Shown: positions 16,992 to 23,720, counted from the stretch's first letter. The stretch is 23,720 nucleotides of DNA from Caldilineaceae bacterium (GCA_026645575.1 JAPKMW010000138.1:1-23720); one strand, 5' to 3'. Notes: generated by a model not told the origin, from the letters alone. Numbers and translations are program-made.

Positions 16992-17173
16992 GCGATAGCC
17001 TCTATCACTTCCTGTCCAAATGTTTCAATATGAAAGGCAATTGCTGATCTTACATCCTGTACAGCTTCTGCAAAGGTATCACCCTGACCAACAACGCCCC
17101 CTCTTAATCCAAGTGGATAAGCCACATAGCCGTCAGAATGTTTTTCAACAACGATCTTGAATTCCTTACCCAT
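16988..17173 (-). CDS. Orphan HicB-family small protein fused to the trp operon
   Basis: A 61-residue protein (FKIVVEKHSDGYVAYPLG...GQGDTFAEAVQDVRSAIAFHIETFG) with the HicB/UPF0150 N-terminal fold: two strands, then a helix starting at TFAEAV. It lacks a C-terminal DNA-binding domain. AGGAG six bases before ATG at 17173 gives a good start. No hicA lies beside it on the same strand. Its stop overlaps the trpC start (ATGA), so trpC translation depends on its translation. It is transcribed divergently from the hicB-hicA pair on +. It may be a degenerate antitoxin copy, an antidote to the nearby HicA, or a regulator or translational leader of trpC. Confidence 0.8.
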   Translation of the reverse strand: MGKEFKIVVEKHSDGYVAYPLGLRGGVVGQGDTFAEAVQDVRSAIAFHIETFGQEVIEAIA

Positions 17174-17284
17174 CTTTTTCTCCTATCGTTAGCAATATCA
17201 CCTGTTGTTTGTTTCATCCTACAACCGCCTCTATGTTATGATAGAATCAACGATACAGACAGTCGAAAATTAACAGGAGTGTAT
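17174..17284. promoter_or_regulatory. Divergent hicB/hicB-hicA promoter region
   Basis: This 111-base spacer separates two divergent HicB genes. TATCGTT (17184-17190) and AACGATA (17249-17255) are inverted copies near both ends, which could be half-sites for autoregulation. A possible -10 for the + pair is TATGAT (17237-17242). Ribosome sites are AGGAG at 17275-17279 (+) and AGGAG about 17180-17184 (-). Confidence 0.4.
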
Positions 17285-17527
17285 ATGCAAGAATATCAAT
17301 TTACGATTCTGATCGAACGACAACCGGAAGGTGAGTATTTAGTGACAGTCCCTGCATTACCTGGTTGTTACACCGAAGGCAAAACGCTGGAAGAAGCAAG
17401 AATCATGGCGGCGGATGCCATTCAATCATACTGCGCCAGTCTGATCAAGCATGGTGAACCAATTCCAACAGAGTCTGCCCAGGAACAGTATATTAGCCAC
17501 CTCAATGTTGCGCTTGAGGTGGCATAA
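17285..17527 (+). CDS. hicB: HicB-family antitoxin
   Basis: An 80-residue protein with the HicB pattern YQFTILIERQPEGEYLVTVPALPGCYTEGKTLEEARIMAADAIQSYCASLIKHGEPIP. The VPALPGCYTEG(KT)LEEA segment is diagnostic of the family. It neutralises the HicA mRNA interferase. It is short and ends soon after the partial RNase H-like fold, without an obvious helix-turn-helix or ribbon-helix-helix. AGGAG five bases upstream supports ATG at 17285; the open frame extends further upstream, but those residues are not family-like. The TAA overlaps the hicA ATG by one base. Confidence 0.9.
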   Translation: MQEYQFTILIERQPEGEYLVTVPALPGCYTEGKTLEEARIMAADAIQSYCASLIKHGEPIPTESAQEQYISHLNVALEVA

Positions 17528-17754
17528 TGCCGCGTTTACCCACAGTGACTTCGCGGCAGATGATTGCAGCGTTGCAACGCGCCGGGTTCCGCATTGACCA
17601 CCAAAGTGGAAGCCACGTTATACTGCGCCATCCGATCGCAGAAATTCGCGTTGTCGTTCCCTGGCATAACGATGATCTCGGACGCGGTTTAACGCTCCGC
17701 ATTATCAAAACCGCCGGCCTCACTCGTGACGAATTTACTGCGTTACTGAGCTAA
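17527..17754 (+). CDS. hicA: HicA-family mRNA interferase toxin
   Basis: A 75-residue double-stranded-RNA-binding-like toxin of the YcfA/HicA family. SRQMIAALQRAGFRIDHQSGSHVILRHP contains the conserved GSH with the catalytic histidine (about residue 29), and VVVPWHNDDLGRGLTLRIIKTAGLT matches the C-terminal half (usually 'h..eL..GtlrsIlkqagl'). It is complete and appears active. It is the second gene of a hicB-hicA pair, one base overlapped, and ends six bases before the stop of the oppositely transcribed trpD. The pair therefore sits in antisense orientation within the trp cluster. Confidence 0.92.
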   Translation: MPRLPTVTSRQMIAALQRAGFRIDHQSGSHVILRHPIAEIRVVVPWHNDDLGRGLTLRIIKTAGLTRDEFTALLS

Positions 17755-17760
17755 TCGCTG

Positions 17761-18801
17761 TTAACTAGACGCAACAAAACTTTGTGTTTTTTCTACAAAA
17801 GCGTCCAACACCCGCAATGCCGCGCCGCTGTCGATGCTTGCCCGCGCCTCTTGCAGGCCGGCATCCCAGTCGCCACATTCAGTGCTGAGGGCGGCAGCAG
17901 CGTTGAGCAGGACGGCGTCCCGTTTGGGGCCATGAATTTCTCCTTTCAGAATGCCACGGGTGATGGCGGCATTCTCTTCAGCATCACCGCCGCGCAGATC
18001 GGCCAGCGTGGCTCGCTTTAAGCCTAAGTCGGTTGGGTCCAGTTCAAATGTATTGACCGTTCCCTTGTGCCAGTGGCTGATGCGATTCGTGCCGGTAATG
18101 CTCAACTCATCCAGCCGATCCGCACCGTGGACGACAAAGGCGGCGCGAGCGCCCATCTGGCCCAACACATTGGCCATTCGCTCAGTCAACGTCGGGTCAT
18201 AGACGCCGATGTGGAGATTGGTGGCGTTGGCTGGGTTGGTCAGCGGTCCCAGGATGTTAAAGACGGTACGTGCCGCCAGTTCACGACGGGGGCCGATGGC
18301 AAACTTCATGGCTGGATGATAAACCGGCGCAAAGAGAAAGGTAAAGCCGATCTCTTCAATACATTCGGCCGATTGTTCGGCGCTCAGTTGGATGTTCGCG
18401 CCCAGGGCCATCAACACATCCGCCGCGCCGCTGCGGCTGCTGACGGAACGGTTGCCATGTTTGGCAACCTTGACGCCATGCCCGGCTACTACAAAGGCCG
18501 TCGTCGTGCTAATGTTAAAGGTATGCGACAGATCTCCGCCGGTGCCAACCACATCGACCAACATGGCGTCGCCGATGTTGGGGCGCACCTGGACGGCGCT
18601 GCGTTTCATGGCGCTGGCGCAGCCGGTAATCTCTTCGACCGTCTCGCCTTTCATGCGCAAAGCGGCGAGAAAAGCCCCGATCTGGGCTTGGGTAGCTTCG
18701 CCGTTCATGATTTCTGTCATGGCCGCGTCGGCTTGGGCGGTCGTCAGTGACTGCCGGTCAAATAACAGATGAATGGCTTGTTGAATAGCACTTTGGCTCA
18801 T
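17761..18801 (-). CDS. trpD: Anthranilate phosphoribosyltransferase
   Basis: A 346-residue homolog of TrpD, which joins anthranilate to PRPP in tryptophan synthesis. Signatures are the PRPP-binding VGTGGD (85-90), HTFNISTTTAFV (about 93-104), the anthranilate/PRPP segment KHGNRSVSSRSGAADVL (about 114-130), and FNILGPLTNPA. I chose ATG at 18801 because a GAGGGGG ribosome site precedes it; an upstream in-frame start at 18837 would add 12 residues unlike the family. It follows the TauE-type permease by about 100 bases. Downstream, the oppositely oriented hicB-hicA pair separates it from trpC. Confidence 0.95.
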   Translation of the reverse strand: MSQSAIQQAIHLLFDRQSLTTAQADAAMTEIMNGEATQAQIGAFLAALRMKGETVEEITGCASAMKRSAVQVRPNIGDAMLVDVVGTGGDLSHTFNISTTTAFVVAGHGVKVAKHGNRSVSSRSGAADVLMALGANIQLSAEQSAECIEEIGFTFLFAPVYHPAMKFAIGPRRELAARTVFNILGPLTNPANATNLHIGVYDPTLTERMANVLGQMGARAAFVVHGADRLDELSITGTNRISHWHKGTVNTFELDPTDLGLKRATLADLRGGDAEENAAITRGILKGEIHGPKRDAVLLNAAAALSTECGDWDAGLQEARASIDSGAALRVLDAFVEKTQSFVASS

Positions 18802-18904
18802 AAATCCCCCTCTGGGTGAACAGATCAATGACTGCACAGGAAGTCATTGGTAAGAAACAGGCTCAACATCGGGATTAGCTATTGGGTATTAGGCAAAAGC
18901 AGGG

Positions 18905-19633
18905 CTACCCTGGGAGAAAGAGCAAAGCTCCCGTAAGAATCAGAAAACTATAAATCAGACGGTTAAAGGTCTCTTTGGACATGAGTAGCGTAATGCGTTC
19001 GCCGATCCAAAGGCCAACGGCAATGGCGGGCAGCGAGTAGAGAAAGAGCCAGATGACCTCTTGGCTCCACAGCCCGGCCCATAGATGACCAGACGCGGCA
19101 ATGGCGCTGGTAATGAGAAAATAGGGTTGCAAGGTCGCCCGAAAGACCGTTGGCGACCAACGGCGCAACCCGGCGTAGATGACGATGGGCGGCCCGCTGG
19201 TGTTGTACGCCCCACCCAGGATGCCGGCGACAAAGCCGAAACCCCAAGCCAGCAACCCCGATTGCAGATAGGGCAAATTGGGTGTCAACAGACAGTAAGT
19301 GCTGTAACCAATCAATACCCCGCCCAGTAACCGTAACACAAGCGCTTCGGGCGCATGTTGAAAGAGCCAGATCCCCAAGGGAATGCCCAGGATCGATGCG
19401 ATCACTAGCGGCCAGAGGCTTTTGTACTCCACCATCCGCCAGGAACGTAGTGTTGCGACCAACCCAATCACCACCCCAGCCAGCGTCACCAGCGGCGACG
19501 CAATGCGAATGCCCACCACCAGCGTCACCAGCGGAATCGCCAACAGGGCGTGACCAAAACCGGTAAGCTGGCGAATCAGGGCCGAGAGAAAGAGAATCAA
19601 AACCGTTGGCAAGACCATTGAAAGAAGTGGCAC
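18905..19633 (-). CDS. TauE/SafE-family membrane permease
   Basis: A 242-residue protein with about seven to eight hydrophobic helices. It has the two-repeat TauE/SafE layout: an N-terminal GFGHALLAIPLVTLVVG motif and a second-half repeat AWGFGFVAGILGGAYNTSGPPIVIY. The GG..n..GPP motif is characteristic. The family exports or imports small anions such as sulfonates and sulfoacetate. The substrate here is unknown. The start is GTG at 19633, one base after the kinase stop (AGGATAAGGTG), so it is translationally coupled to the kinase. An ATG at 19618 is the alternative start. Confidence 0.9.
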   Translation of the reverse strand: MPLLSMVLPTVLILFLSALIRQLTGFGHALLAIPLVTLVVGIRIASPLVTLAGVVIGLVATLRSWRMVEYKSLWPLVIASILGIPLGIWLFQHAPEALVLRLLGGVLIGYSTYCLLTPNLPYLQSGLLAWGFGFVAGILGGAYNTSGPPIVIYAGLRRWSPTVFRATLQPYFLITSAIAASGHLWAGLWSQEVIWLFLYSLPAIAVGLWIGERITLLMSKETFNRLIYSFLILTGALLFLPG

Positions 19634-19634
19634 C

Positions 19635-20669
19635 TTATCCTGCTTCCCCTGGTTGTTGCGTTAACTGGCTCAAGAAATCATTGACAGGTGTGCTGACGTC
19701 GCCCAAGGAAAGCTGCAACACATCAGCGCTTTGTTGGATCGCCGCAACCAGGGTCGCAGCGAGAAAGGTCTGGTTTTGTTGCACCAAAGCGACATCCTCC
19801 CCCGCATGTTGGCGCAGGCCATCCAGCAGAAACGTGACGGCTTGTAAGGGCAGCAGGCGGCGGTAGACGGCAATACGGGCGTCAAGCCCCGGTTGCGCCA
19901 CCAAGGTCAGATAACTTTCCAACCAATCGGCCTGCTGCCCGGCATCCAGCTCCTGATTACTCAGATTCAGAAAGGTTGCGACTTCATAGGCCGGATCACC
20001 CAACCCGAACATCTCCCAATCCAGCAAGAGCGCCACACCAAAGGAATTGAGACAATTTTCCAACTTCAGATCGCCATGCACCGGCGTTGGCGGAGTGTTG
20101 GCCCACAAGGGTAAAGCCGCCTGCACCAGCAAGTCACCGGCGGCGGCAAGCTGCGCCAAGAGCGCTTGCAGTGGCGTCGCCCCTTGCGCCGCAAGCCACC
20201 GATCCAATACTGGCAATCCACCCTGCCACACCTTCCAGAAGTAATCCAGATTCACCGGATTGGGACAAAAGCGCCGCACGTCGGTCAGCGGGTGGTTGTG
20301 AACCTGGGCCACGCTTTGTGCCAGCGCCACCATTTGTGCCGCGTCGATGGGATTCAAAAGCGCTCCCGGCGCCCAACGGTAGACCAACACCTGCCGCGAT
20401 AAGCCGGCCGGATAGCGGTCAAACCAGAGCGGTTGAGGTGCTATGCCCAGAGGGCTGAAAAGCTGTTGCCCATCAAACTGCCGCCGGCCACGTGCCTGTC
20501 CGGCGTCGAGATAGAGCTTGACCACGGCTTCCTGCCCGGCGCAATTGACAAGCCAGAGCAGGTTGTTGCTGCCTTCCCAGTGTTCCAGCATGTCTACATT
20601 GCGTTGCAAGAAGTTGCTGGTTAGCGCAGTGGTCAAGTAGGTGTGGATTGCTGTTGTCAATTCGTCCAT
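19635..20669 (-). CDS. Aminoglycoside phosphotransferase-fold kinase
   Basis: A protein of about 344 residues of the APH/choline-kinase superfamily, phosphorylating a small hydroxylated or amino compound with ATP. The Brenner motif is PVHGDLKLEN (196-205; D200 catalytic base, N205). The metal-binding aspartate is D217 in LLLDWEMFGLGDPAYEVATF. AVVKLY (K51) fits the ATP-binding lysine. The N-terminal lobe is short. I prefer ATG at 20669, although an in-frame GTG at 20687 exists. The substrate class (aminoglycoside, choline, homoserine, methylthioribose, other) cannot be told from sequence. It lies between trpG and the TauE-type permease in one transcription direction; a GC-rich repeat separates it from trpG. 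Confidence 0.85.
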   Translation of the reverse strand: MDELTTAIHTYLTTALTSNFLQRNVDMLEHWEGSNNLLWLVNCAGQEAVVKLYLDAGQARGRRQFDGQQLFSPLGIAPQPLWFDRYPAGLSRQVLVYRWAPGALLNPIDAAQMVALAQSVAQVHNHPLTDVRRFCPNPVNLDYFWKVWQGGLPVLDRWLAAQGATPLQALLAQLAAAGDLLVQAALPLWANTPPTPVHGDLKLENCLNSFGVALLLDWEMFGLGDPAYEVATFLNLSNQELDAGQQADWLESYLTLVAQPGLDARIAVYRRLLPLQAVTFLLDGLRQHAGEDVALVQQNQTFLAATLVAAIQQSADVLQLSLGDVSTPVNDFLSQLTQQPGEAG

Positions 20670-20732
20670 AGAAACTACTACCCCCACCCTACCCCTCTCC
20701 TGAGAAGGGAGGGTACTGGTGAACGTACAACA

Positions 20733-20768
20733 GTTCCTCCCCCAAGCTGGGGGAGGTTAGGAGGGGGT
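20733..20768. repeat. GC-rich palindromic repeat between trpG and kinase
   Basis: CCTCCCCCA (20736-20744) and TGGGGGAGG (20748-20756) are perfect arms around AGC. GTTCCTCCCC (20733-20742) and GGAGGTTAGGAGGGGGT (20752-20768) match the copy inside the MalT-like regulator (8926-8958). A further GC-rich stretch (20681-20716) lies beside it. The 120-base kinase-trpG gap contains nothing else. Confidence 0.75.
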
Positions 20769-20789
20769 AGCCTGGTTGTTACGCTCATG

Positions 20790-21356
20790 TCAAATCTTCA
20801 AAAAGTTCGCCAACATCTCTTTACCATACTCAGTCAGAATGCTTTCTGGGTGGAACTGCACGCCATAGATGGGCAAGGTCTTGTGACGCAACCCCATCAA
20901 CTCGCCCTCAGCCGTGTGGGCGGTTGCTTCCAGGACGGCAGGCAAGGGTTCTTCCACAATCAAACTATGATAGCGCGTGGCCGTGAAGGGACTCGGCACA
21001 TTCTTGAAAATGCCCTGCCCATTGTGCTGCACCGGGCTGACTTTGCCGTGCATCAAGCGGGGCGCCCGAATCACGTTGCCGCCAAAAACATGCCCAATAC
21101 ACTGTTGCCCCAGACAAACGCCCAACACCGGTGTCGTCTCGCCCAGAATACGAATGACATCATTGCTGATGCCACTGTCCTTCTCCGGCGACCCCGGCCC
21201 CGGGCTGACGACGATGTGACTGGGCTTCAGTTCGGCTAGTTCTTCCACATCAATCGCATCATTGCGCCAGACGCGAATATCTTGCGCACCGATCTCGCCC
21301 AAAAACTGTACTAAATTGTAGGTGAAACTGTCGTAGTTGTCTATTACGGCGATCAT
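20790..21356 (-). CDS. trpG: Anthranilate (or aminodeoxychorismate) synthase glutaminase subunit
   Basis: A 188-residue class I glutamine amidotransferase supplying ammonia to TrpE (or PabB). The oxyanion strand is [16 protein letters not shown], the nucleophile C81 is in GVCLGQQ, and the other triad residues are H169 and E171 in VQFHPES. TRYHSL (about 127-132) is typical of TrpG/PabA. I chose ATG at 21356 with GGGAG seven bases upstream; an in-frame ATG at 21371 is less well placed. Sharing a cluster with trpD and trpC favours anthranilate synthesis, but TrpG and PabA cannot be told apart by sequence, and no trpE or pabB is in the window. Confidence 0.93.
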   Translation of the reverse strand: MIAVIDNYDSFTYNLVQFLGEIGAQDIRVWRNDAIDVEELAELKPSHIVVSPGPGSPEKDSGISNDVIRILGETTPVLGVCLGQQCIGHVFGGNVIRAPRLMHGKVSPVQHNGQGIFKNVPSPFTATRYHSLIVEEPLPAVLEATAHTAEGELMGLRHKTLPIYGVQFHPESILTEYGKEMLANFLKI

Positions 21357-21379
21357 TGTTTGCTCCCTCATACAGACTT

Positions 21380-21436
21380 AATCTCTCAATCTCTTAATCC
21401 CTGCTATCTCCGGGGAGATTAAGAGATTGAGAGATT
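21380..21436. repeat. 20-bp inverted repeat overlapping the methyltransferase 3' end
   Basis: Arms 21380-21399 and 21417-21436 (unit AATCTCTCAATCTC...) are perfect 20-base complements around a 17-base loop. One arm and the loop lie inside the last codons of the methyltransferase gene. The same GAGATTGA unit recurs in tandem at 23285-23317. Confidence 0.85.
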
Positions 21437-22104
21437 TTTAGCATTTGGTTGCCGCCCCGTTGAAACTCATAGGGTACGGCGTCAATGGTTACTTGATAAC
21501 CGCGGTTGGTCAATTCGGTGCGCAGTGGCTCAATATGACTGGACAGGCGACACTTGAGATCAAGCAAGGGAAAGATGCGCACTTCCCGCGCCACGCGAAC
21601 CATTTCCAACAGGGCGGCCAGATGAAAGTCAAAGGACAACTGCTCGGAATAGAGCAGCAGAAAATGGGAACTGAGCGCCAGGTCAAAGCTGCCGTCGGCA
21701 AAGTCCAGCGTGGGCAGGGATTGGGTTAGATAGCGCCCTTCGGCTTTACCACTTTCATAGTCGGCCAGGAAGCGGTGCATTGTCGCCAGGCGGTGGCGCC
21801 CTAGCGCTTCTGGATCACGAAATCTAGTCCAGACGTAGTCATGCAAACTCTGCGTCACCTGTTCAACGACCATTGTCAGCGTCGCCTGGACGCGCTGTTC
21901 AATTTGTTGACCAGAAAAGGCATAGATCGGGTCCACCGAAATCACCCGCCCGCCCTGCGCCGTCAACTCGGCGTTGAAACTGGCCGGCCCATCGCCACAA
22001 CCCAGGATCTTCCCCTGCAATGCCTGTGGCGACAAGTCGAACATATGTTGATATTCGTCTAATGACCGGCCCCAGGGGACAACCTGGTCGAGTGTCATTG
22101 CCAT
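21394..22104 (-). CDS. SAM-dependent methyltransferase (class I, unassigned)
   Basis: A 236-residue Rossmann-fold methyltransferase. Motif I is ILGCGDGPASFNAEL (about 33-47); GGRVISVDPIYAF gives the acidic residue D58 at the end of strand 2; FADGSFDLALSSHFLLLYSEQL covers the motif IV region. The substrate is unknown and I do not recognise a characterised family. The start is ATG at 22104, with a weak ribosome site (TAGGT); an alternative ATG is at 22098. The final residues (KISQSLNLPGDSRD) are encoded by a repeat arm, so the natural C-terminus has probably been extended. It lies between trpS and trpG on the same strand. Confidence 0.85.
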   Translation of the reverse strand: MAMTLDQVVPWGRSLDEYQHMFDLSPQALQGKILGCGDGPASFNAELTAQGGRVISVDPIYAFSGQQIEQRVQATLTMVVEQVTQSLHDYVWTRFRDPEALGRHRLATMHRFLADYESGKAEGRYLTQSLPTLDFADGSFDLALSSHFLLLYSEQLSFDFHLAALLEMVRVAREVRIFPLLDLKCRLSSHIEPLRTELTNRGYQVTIDAVPYEFQRGGNQMLKISQSLNLPGDSRD

Positions 22105-22124
22105 TGGTATACCTACTTCAATCT

Positions 22125-22183
22125 ATTACGAGTTACGAGTTACGAATGGTCTGCACCGTAATTCGTAACTCGTAATTCGTAAT
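22125..22183. repeat. 23-bp imperfect inverted repeat between trpS and methyltransferase
   Basis: Arms 22125-22147 and 22161-22183, built of ATTACGAGTTACGA-like units, pair at 22 of 23 positions around a 13-base loop. It begins three bases from the trpS stop (22186-22188). There is no T-run after it on minus. It may serve as a terminator or processing site. Confidence 0.75.
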
Positions 22184-22185
22184 TC

Positions 22186-23244
22186 CTATTCGCTCTTCTT
22201 CCGCCGCTTTTCCGCCGCCCGACTAATCCGGTTCCAGACGCCCGTGAGACCCATCGCTTTTTTGGCTTCGATGATGGTCGCCTTGGCCTCTTCGCGGGCG
22301 CGTAGGGTGCCTTCGTAGATCAATTCATCGACAAAGCCGGTCTGGCTTTCATAGTAGGCGCGCCGTTCGCGCACGGGGTCGAGGAAGTTGTTGAGGGCGG
22401 TGATCAGCTTCTCTTTCACTTCCACATCACCAACGCGACCTTCTTGATAGCGGGTTTTGAGATCCTCCACCTCGGCCTTGTTCGGGTTGAAGTAGTCATG
22501 ATAGATAAACACCGGATTGCCTTCGACGCGGCCAGGAATGTCGGCACGGATGCGGTTGGGGTCGGTGTACATGCCCGTCACCTGTCGGCGCACGGTGGCG
22601 GCGTCGTCGCTCAACATGATCGTGTTGCCCAGGCTCTTGCTCATCTTGGCCTGCCCATCAGTGCCGACCAGCGTGCCGCCGATGACGTAGCTTTCGGGAA
22701 TCGGGAAGACTTCGCCATAGGCATTGTTAAAGCGGCGAGCAATCTGGCGGGTGATCTCAACATGGCTCTCGTTGTCCTTGCCCACCGGCACCAGATGCGA
22801 GCGCGGCAGTAGAATATCCGCCGCCTGTAAGACCGGGTAGCCAAGCAAGGCATACGGAATCTGCTCCAACCCCGCCGAGTTCGCCATATCCTTGATCGTC
22901 GGCAACTGTTGCAAGCGCTCCACCGTGACCAGGCTGCTAATCAAGAGTTGCAACTCATAGGTCTCATGAATGGCCGATTGTAGACAAAAGGTGTTTGTCT
23001 TCGGATCAATGCCAATCGCCAAATGATCCATGACAATGGCACGGGCATTGTCTGCCGTGTTCTCAATATCCGACTTCTCATTCTTTGTTGTCAGCATATG
23101 GAGATCCGCCAACAAGAAGAAACACTCATACTCATGTTGAAAGGCCAGCCGATGGCGGTGGCTCCCAACAAAATGACCTAAATGTAACTTACCGGTTGTC
23201 CGGTCACCGGTTAAGATTCGTTTGCGGTTAGTTGTGTTAGACAT
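22186..23244 (-). CDS. trpS: Tryptophanyl-tRNA synthetase
   Basis: A 352-residue class Ic synthetase charging tRNA-Trp. The HIGH-type motif is [11 protein letters not shown] (HLGH 21-24), and the KMSKS motif is [10 protein letters not shown] (200-204). [22 protein letters not shown] follows as in the family. The N-terminus ([15 protein letters not shown]) resembles the divergent TrpRS branch that includes Deinococcus TrpRS II rather than the E. coli-type 'SGxQPSGxLTIGNYxG' enzyme. The ATG at 23244 has a strong ribosome site (GGAGG, eight bases upstream). Location at the head of a cluster containing trpG, trpD and trpC links charging and synthesis of tryptophan. A long inverted repeat follows the stop. 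Confidence 0.95.
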   Translation of the reverse strand: MSNTTNRKRILTGDRTTGKLHLGHFVGSHRHRLAFQHEYECFFLLADLHMLTTKNEKSDIENTADNARAIVMDHLAIGIDPKTNTFCLQSAIHETYELQLLISSLVTVERLQQLPTIKDMANSAGLEQIPYALLGYPVLQAADILLPRSHLVPVGKDNESHVEITRQIARRFNNAYGEVFPIPESYVIGGTLVGTDGQAKMSKSLGNTIMLSDDAATVRRQVTGMYTDPNRIRADIPGRVEGNPVFIYHDYFNPNKAEVEDLKTRYQEGRVGDVEVKEKLITALNNFLDPVRERRAYYESQTGFVDELIYEGTLRAREEAKATIIEAKKAMGLTGVWNRISRAAEKRRKKSE

Positions 23245-23699
23245 TCGATTTCCTCCTCTGTGAAAAGTTCTCGTTCGCTCAAGGTGGAGATTGAGAGATT
23301 GAGAGATTGAGAGATTGGGTCATATATGTTCTGGTACGCTAGACTGGGCTGTGAAAGACCCACTTCATAGATAGCAGTTGCTTCTTTGAGCTTACCTTTT
23401 GGGGCAGAGTCGCTACGCTGATCTTTGATTGACGCTGCAAAATTGTTGATCCCAATCGCCAACGGTTTAATTTGTTTGGCGATATCATCAATCGCTTCCA
23501 CTTTCAACAAATTGCGCGTATATGCTCGGCGTAGCCAGTAACGCGTTTCATAGAGACTGCCTCTGGCATAGTAGAGAAATTGCAACTTTTCGCCATAGCT
23601 GAAACGACCAAAGGACTCGGCAATATTTGCCCCGATTGAATCGCTATAGTTGACCCCAATGTCAAGACCAGAAAAGGCTGAAAATAAGAACCAAAATCG
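23211..23699 (-). pseudogene. S23-type four-helix-bundle protein (partial, possibly frameshifted)
   Basis: The minus frame encodes DSIGANIAESFGRFSYGEKL, then FLYYARGSLYETRYWLRRAYTRNLL, the signature of the 23S rRNA intervening-sequence (S23) four-helix-bundle family. The role of these small proteins is poorly known. No ATG or GTG start with a ribosome site fits: the frame opens right after a TGA at 23700-23702, and residues expected upstream (KDRFDDF...) appear in the neighbouring frame. One missing base in the T-run at 23693-23696 would join them, so this is either a frameshifted gene or a sequence error, and it continues past the window edge. The C-terminal tail ([12 protein letters not shown]) is encoded by a GAGATTGA repeat, and the ORF overlaps the trpS start by 34 bases. 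Confidence 0.65.
23285..23317. repeat. GAGATTGA tandem repeat in the S23-type ORF
   Basis: GAGATTGA is repeated about four times in a row on +. It is the same unit as in the inverted repeat at 21380-21436. On minus it encodes [14 protein letters not shown] residues in the tail of the S23-type ORF. Confidence 0.85.
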
Positions 23700-23720
23700 T
23701 CAAAGCGGTCCTTCAGCATT

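Noticed and set aside
19635..20669. Antibiotic-resistance aminoglycoside kinase
   Set aside because: The fold is shared by many metabolic kinases, and nothing in the sequence or context points to resistance.
20670..20789. CRISPR or insertion-sequence remnant
   Set aside because: The repeats are a GC-rich palindrome without regularly spaced copies, transposase or target duplications.
22105..22185. T-box or trp attenuator between trpS and the cluster
   Set aside because: Only a simple long palindrome is present; no T-box sequence, specifier loop or Trp-rich leader peptide could be found.
23211..23720. Diversity-generating retroelement accessory protein (Avd-like four-helix bundle)
   Set aside because: The fold is shared with Avd, but there is no reverse transcriptase or template/variable repeat in the window.
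23245..23720. T-box leader upstream of trpS
   Set aside because: The region is occupied by the S23-type ORF and no conserved T-box motif was seen.

Overview
The window reads like a chromosomal segment of a moderately GC-rich member of the Chloroflexota, most likely Anaerolineae or Caldilineae. This is inference from gene content, because no rRNA or marker gene is present. The supporting signs are Pro-Thr linkers on secreted proteins, a large MalT-like LuxR regulator, DUF3592- and DUF4230-type envelope proteins, a short 'RDLGLPL' protein of a kind I associate with that phylum, and many long intergenic inverted repeats.

Left part (1-12115, genes mostly on +). A minus-strand secreted protein with a Pro-Thr tail runs off the left edge. 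An AT-rich 556-base gap with two palindromes follows. Next come a 1714-residue secreted protein (HExxH metallopeptidase, von Willebrand A domain, two Ig-like repeats, C-terminal jelly-roll-like domain), a multi-pass DUF3592-like membrane protein, a DUF4230 membrane-anchored protein that overlaps a 951-residue MalT-type LuxR regulator, and a 76-residue conserved small protein. A cytochrome P450 (12170-13555) ends this block.

Right part (13616-23720, almost all on -). In order of transcription: a four-helix-bundle S23-type ORF (partial, possibly frameshifted), tryptophanyl-tRNA synthetase, a SAM methyltransferase, anthranilate synthase glutaminase (trpG), an aminoglycoside-phosphotransferase-fold kinase, a TauE/SafE permease, trpD, an orphan HicB, trpC, an aromatic L-amino acid decarboxylase, an orotate phosphoribosyltransferase and a twin-CBS protein. 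A hicB-hicA toxin-antitoxin pair on + is lodged between trpD and the orphan hicB. Three junctions use 4-base overlaps or near-abutting starts (hicB/trpC, trpC/decarboxylase, kinase/permease), so translation is probably coupled there. trpE, trpF, trpB and trpA are not in the window.

The most interesting features are (i) the tryptophan-pathway cluster that directly includes a decarboxylase and also a kinase, a methyltransferase and a permease, suggesting a link from tryptophan supply to an aromatic amine; (ii) an intergenic GC-rich repeat that appears in-frame inside the ATPase domain of the MalT-like regulator; (iii) a different repeat that supplies the C-terminal tails of two unrelated proteins; and (iv) an orphan antitoxin translationally fused into the trp operon. 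No CRISPR array, tRNA, rRNA, transposase or integrase was seen.
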